From Microbacterium hibisci (GTDB taxonomy: Bacteria; Actinomycetota; Actinomycetes; Actinomycetales; Microbacteriaceae): DNA of 40,982 bases. Of the stretch, positions 39,334-40,982 are shown piece after piece (position 1 is the stretch's first letter; each line of letters opens with the position of its first letter). The stretch is taken from the NCBI RefSeq assembly GCF_015278255.1, contig NZ_JADIJC010000013.1:1-40982 (forward strand), read 5' to 3'. Made by a program: the position numbers and the translations under genes. The notes beneath the pieces were generated by a model. The model was not told the DNA's origin and did no database searches. It saw only the letters and a list, made by a program, of their open reading frames with translations.

Positions 39334-40955
39334 ACCCTCGCAGGTTCTGCGAGGGGACCGGGGGAGCGGTCGCCGCGCAGGCGCTTGACCACGAGCTCGG
39401 CGGAGATGAGGCACATCGGCAGGCCGATGCCCGGAAGGGTGGACCCGCCCACGTACGAGAGGCCGTCGACCTTCCGCGACGCGTTGCGGGGCCGGAAGAC
39501 CGCGCTCTGCCCGAGCGTGTGCGCGAGCCCGAGCGCATTGCCCCGCCACGCTCCCAGGTCGTCCTCGAAGTCGCCCGGCGCGACGGTGCGCCGCACCACG
39601 ATGCGGCTCGCGAGGTCGGGGATGCCGCACCAGTCGGCGATCTGAGCGATGACGCGGTCGGCCGCGGCTTCGATGGCAGGGTCGCCCGCGCCGCCGATGC
39701 CGCCGTGCCCGAGCGCGGGGTCGGCGGGCACGGGGACGAGCACGAAGAGGTTCTCGTGTTCGGGCGGTGCCACGCCGGGGTCCGTGGCGCTGGGACGGCA
39801 GACGTACAGGGATGCCGGCTCGGGGATCCTCGGCCGGGAGCCGAAGATGTCGTCGAAGTTGGCGCGCCAGTCCTCGGTGAACAGCAGCGTGTGATGCGCG
39901 AGCTGCGGCAGCGATCCTTCCACGCCCAGCATGACCAGCAGGGCGCCGGGGCTCGGGGTGCGCGAGCGCCACCAGCCCTCGGGATACGTCTGCTGGGCGC
40001 GGGGGAGGAGCTGCGTCTCGGTGTGGTGCAGGTCGGCGCCCGAGACCACGAGGTCGGCGTCCACTCGGCCTCCGTCGGCGAGCTCCACGCCCGTCGCCCG
40101 CCCCGCGGCGGTCGTGATGGCGGTGACGCGCGCTCCCGTCCGGATCTCGACACCGGATGCCTCGGCCAGGCGTGCGACGGCCCCCACGACCTCCGTGAAG
40201 CCGCCGCGCGGGTACAGCACCCGGTCGCCGAGGTCGAGGTGGCTCATGAGGTGGTACAGGCTGGGCACGCCGTAGGGCGAGCCGCCGAGGAACACTGCGG
40301 GATACTCGAGGATCTGCCGCAGGCGGGGATCCTGGAAGCGGCTGTCGACGTGGCGGGCGAGGCTGCGGGTGAGCAACGGCGCGAGTTGCGGCAACCGCCT
40401 CAGCAGGGCCGGGTCGCGCAGTCCCGCCGTGGTCTCGTAGGTGTCGTAGAGGAAGCGCGTCACGGCGAGTTCGTAGGCGTCCGCGGCCGAGTCGAGGTAT
40501 GCGTCCAGGCGAGCTCCCGCGCCGGGTTCGACGCTCTCGAACAGCGCGGTGGCCGCCTCGCGCCCCGACCGGACGTCGAGCGGCTGCAGGCCGGTCGACG
40601 GGTCGGAGTACACGCGATACGCGGGATCGAGCGGTACGAGGTCGAGCTCGGCGTCGGCGGTCGTCCCGAGCAGCCGGAAGAAGTGGTCGAAGACCTCGGG
40701 CATGAGGTACCAGCTGGGGCCGGTGTCGAAGCGGAAGCCGTCTTGCTCCCACGATCCCGCGCGCCCGCCCAGCTCGGTACGCGCCTCGAGCAGCGTGGTC
40801 TCCCAGCCCTCGGCGGCGAGCAGTGCGGCCGCGGCGAGGCCGCCGATGCCGCCGCCGACGACGACGGCGCGCTGTGGCTTGGCGGCGCGCTCGGTCCTCT
40901 CTGCCGCCGCCTGAGGCGCGTCCGCGCCGCGCCGGGGCCTGTCCGCCGCGGTCAT
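39330..40955 (-). CDS. crtI: Phytoene desaturase (lycopene-forming)
   Basis: A 541-residue FAD-dependent CrtI-type desaturase converting phytoene to lycopene. The N-terminal dinucleotide motif is AVVVGGGIGGLAAAALLAAEG, followed by LEARTELGGRAGSW and DTGPSWYLMPEVFD. The C-terminal signature is GLSYVGGSTLPGIGLPMCLIS, matching the bacterial CrtI pattern. ATG 40955 follows GAGAGGTG on its strand; an extension to the window edge is non-conserved. Its ATG overlaps a TGA of an upstream frame, so it is probably coupled to crtB. This should be the third gene of crtE-crtB-crtI-crtYe-crtYf-crtEb. Confidence 0.92.
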   Translation of the reverse strand: MTAADRPRRGADAPQAAAERTERAAKPQRAVVVGGGIGGLAAAALLAAEGWETTLLEARTELGGRAGSWEQDGFRFDTGPSWYLMPEVFDHFFRLLGTTADAELDLVPLDPAYRVYSDPSTGLQPLDVRSGREAATALFESVEPGAGARLDAYLDSAADAYELAVTRFLYDTYETTAGLRDPALLRRLPQLAPLLTRSLARHVDSRFQDPRLRQILEYPAVFLGGSPYGVPSLYHLMSHLDLGDRVLYPRGGFTEVVGAVARLAEASGVEIRTGARVTAITTAAGRATGVELADGGRVDADLVVSGADLHHTETQLLPRAQQTYPEGWWRSRTPSPGALLVMLGVEGSLPQLAHHTLLFTEDWRANFDDIFGSRPRIPEPASLYVCRPSATDPGVAPPEHENLFVLVPVPADPALGHGGIGGAGDPAIEAAADRVIAQIADWCGIPDLASRIVVRRTVAPGDFEDDLGAWRGNALGLAHTLGQSAVFRPRNASRKVDGLSYVGGSTLPGIGLPMCLISAELVVKRLRGDRSPGPLAEPARV

Positions 40956-40982
40956 GCGCGCACCTCTCGCGGCGGAGCACAC
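40952..40982 (-). CDS. 3' end of an upstream gene, probably crtB (phytoene synthase)
   Basis: Only the last nine codons and the TGA are in the window (reading CAPPREVRA-stop). The stop overlaps the crtI ATG by four bases, the same junction used at the next three gene boundaries. The identity as phytoene synthase is inferred from C50 operon order, not from sequence. Confidence 0.45.
   Translation of the reverse strand, partial: CAPPREVRA

Noticed and set aside
1..40982. Insertion sequences, prophage, integrase or attachment sites
   Set aside because: No transposase, integrase or phage structural motif was recognised. Gene order is largely that of conserved actinobacterial chromosome cores.

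Overview
The window is GC-rich chromosomal DNA (about 70% G+C by eye) from an actinobacterium. Microbacterium or a close relative in Microbacteriaceae fits best. The reasons are the gene families present (AdnA/AdnB, DUF3107, DUF3117, UPF0182, DUF2342, UvrD2), a split-cyclase C50 carotenoid operon, and abundant GGATGCC/GGCATCC words. The genus is an inference. Much of the gene order parallels two Mycobacterium tuberculosis neighbourhoods as I remember them: 0.1-7.6 kb resembles dapE through Rv1229c-Rv1234, and 16.9-37.6 kb resembles Rv3193c-Rv3212.

Layout. (1) 1-120: 3' end of a 5S rRNA and a perfect terminator hairpin. (2) 158-2708: dapE, a PIG-V-like membrane mannosyltransferase and a tiny DUF3117 protein. 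(3) 2769-8319: an O-methyltransferase, tatB, and a leftward operon (soluble MgtE-N/CBS protein, DUF1003 membrane protein, Mrp ATPase); divergent from it are a YflT-like membrane stress protein and an alpha/beta hydrolase. (4) 8295-10752: two divergent citrate-synthase paralogues. One carries an N-terminal DNA-binding domain and lacks a catalytic His; inverted repeats lie between them. (5) 10797-16767: gamma-glutamyltransferase, aminopeptidase P, a membrane endonuclease/exonuclease/phosphatase protein, a PHP phosphoesterase and a PLDc_N/SHOCT membrane protein. (6) 16874-31018: DEAD-box helicase, MiaE-like ferritin-fold protein, small membrane protein, DUF3107, AdnA-AdnB helicase-nuclease, a phosphotransferase-fold protein with degenerate catalytic motifs, NudC-type NUDIX hydrolase and UvrD2. 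(7) 30819-37634: a TOMM/ThiF-like cysteine protein, a DUF2342 metalloprotease-like protein, a PDZ-Lon protease and a UPF0182 membrane protein. (8) 37764-40982: leftward C50 carotenoid operon crtI-crtYe-crtYf-crtEb, with the last codons of an upstream gene (probably crtB) at the edge.

Most of the window is conserved housekeeping: DNA end processing and repair, lysine/peptidoglycan precursor synthesis, peptide turnover, Tat export and membrane carotenoids. I see no insertion sequence, prophage, CRISPR array or tRNA gene. No gene-free stretch exceeds about 210 bases. The longest is 18413-18622, between the divergent DEAD-box helicase and ferritin-like genes.

The points most worth following up are: the DNA-binding citrate-synthase-like protein with a His-to-Gln change next to TTGATC-type inverted repeats; the pseudokinase-like phosphotransferase beside AdnB; a TOMM-type zinc motif encoded antisense to the end of uvrD2; an MgtE sensor region without its channel; and a recurring TAnnnT box 5-7 nt before start codons, which points to leaderless transcription.
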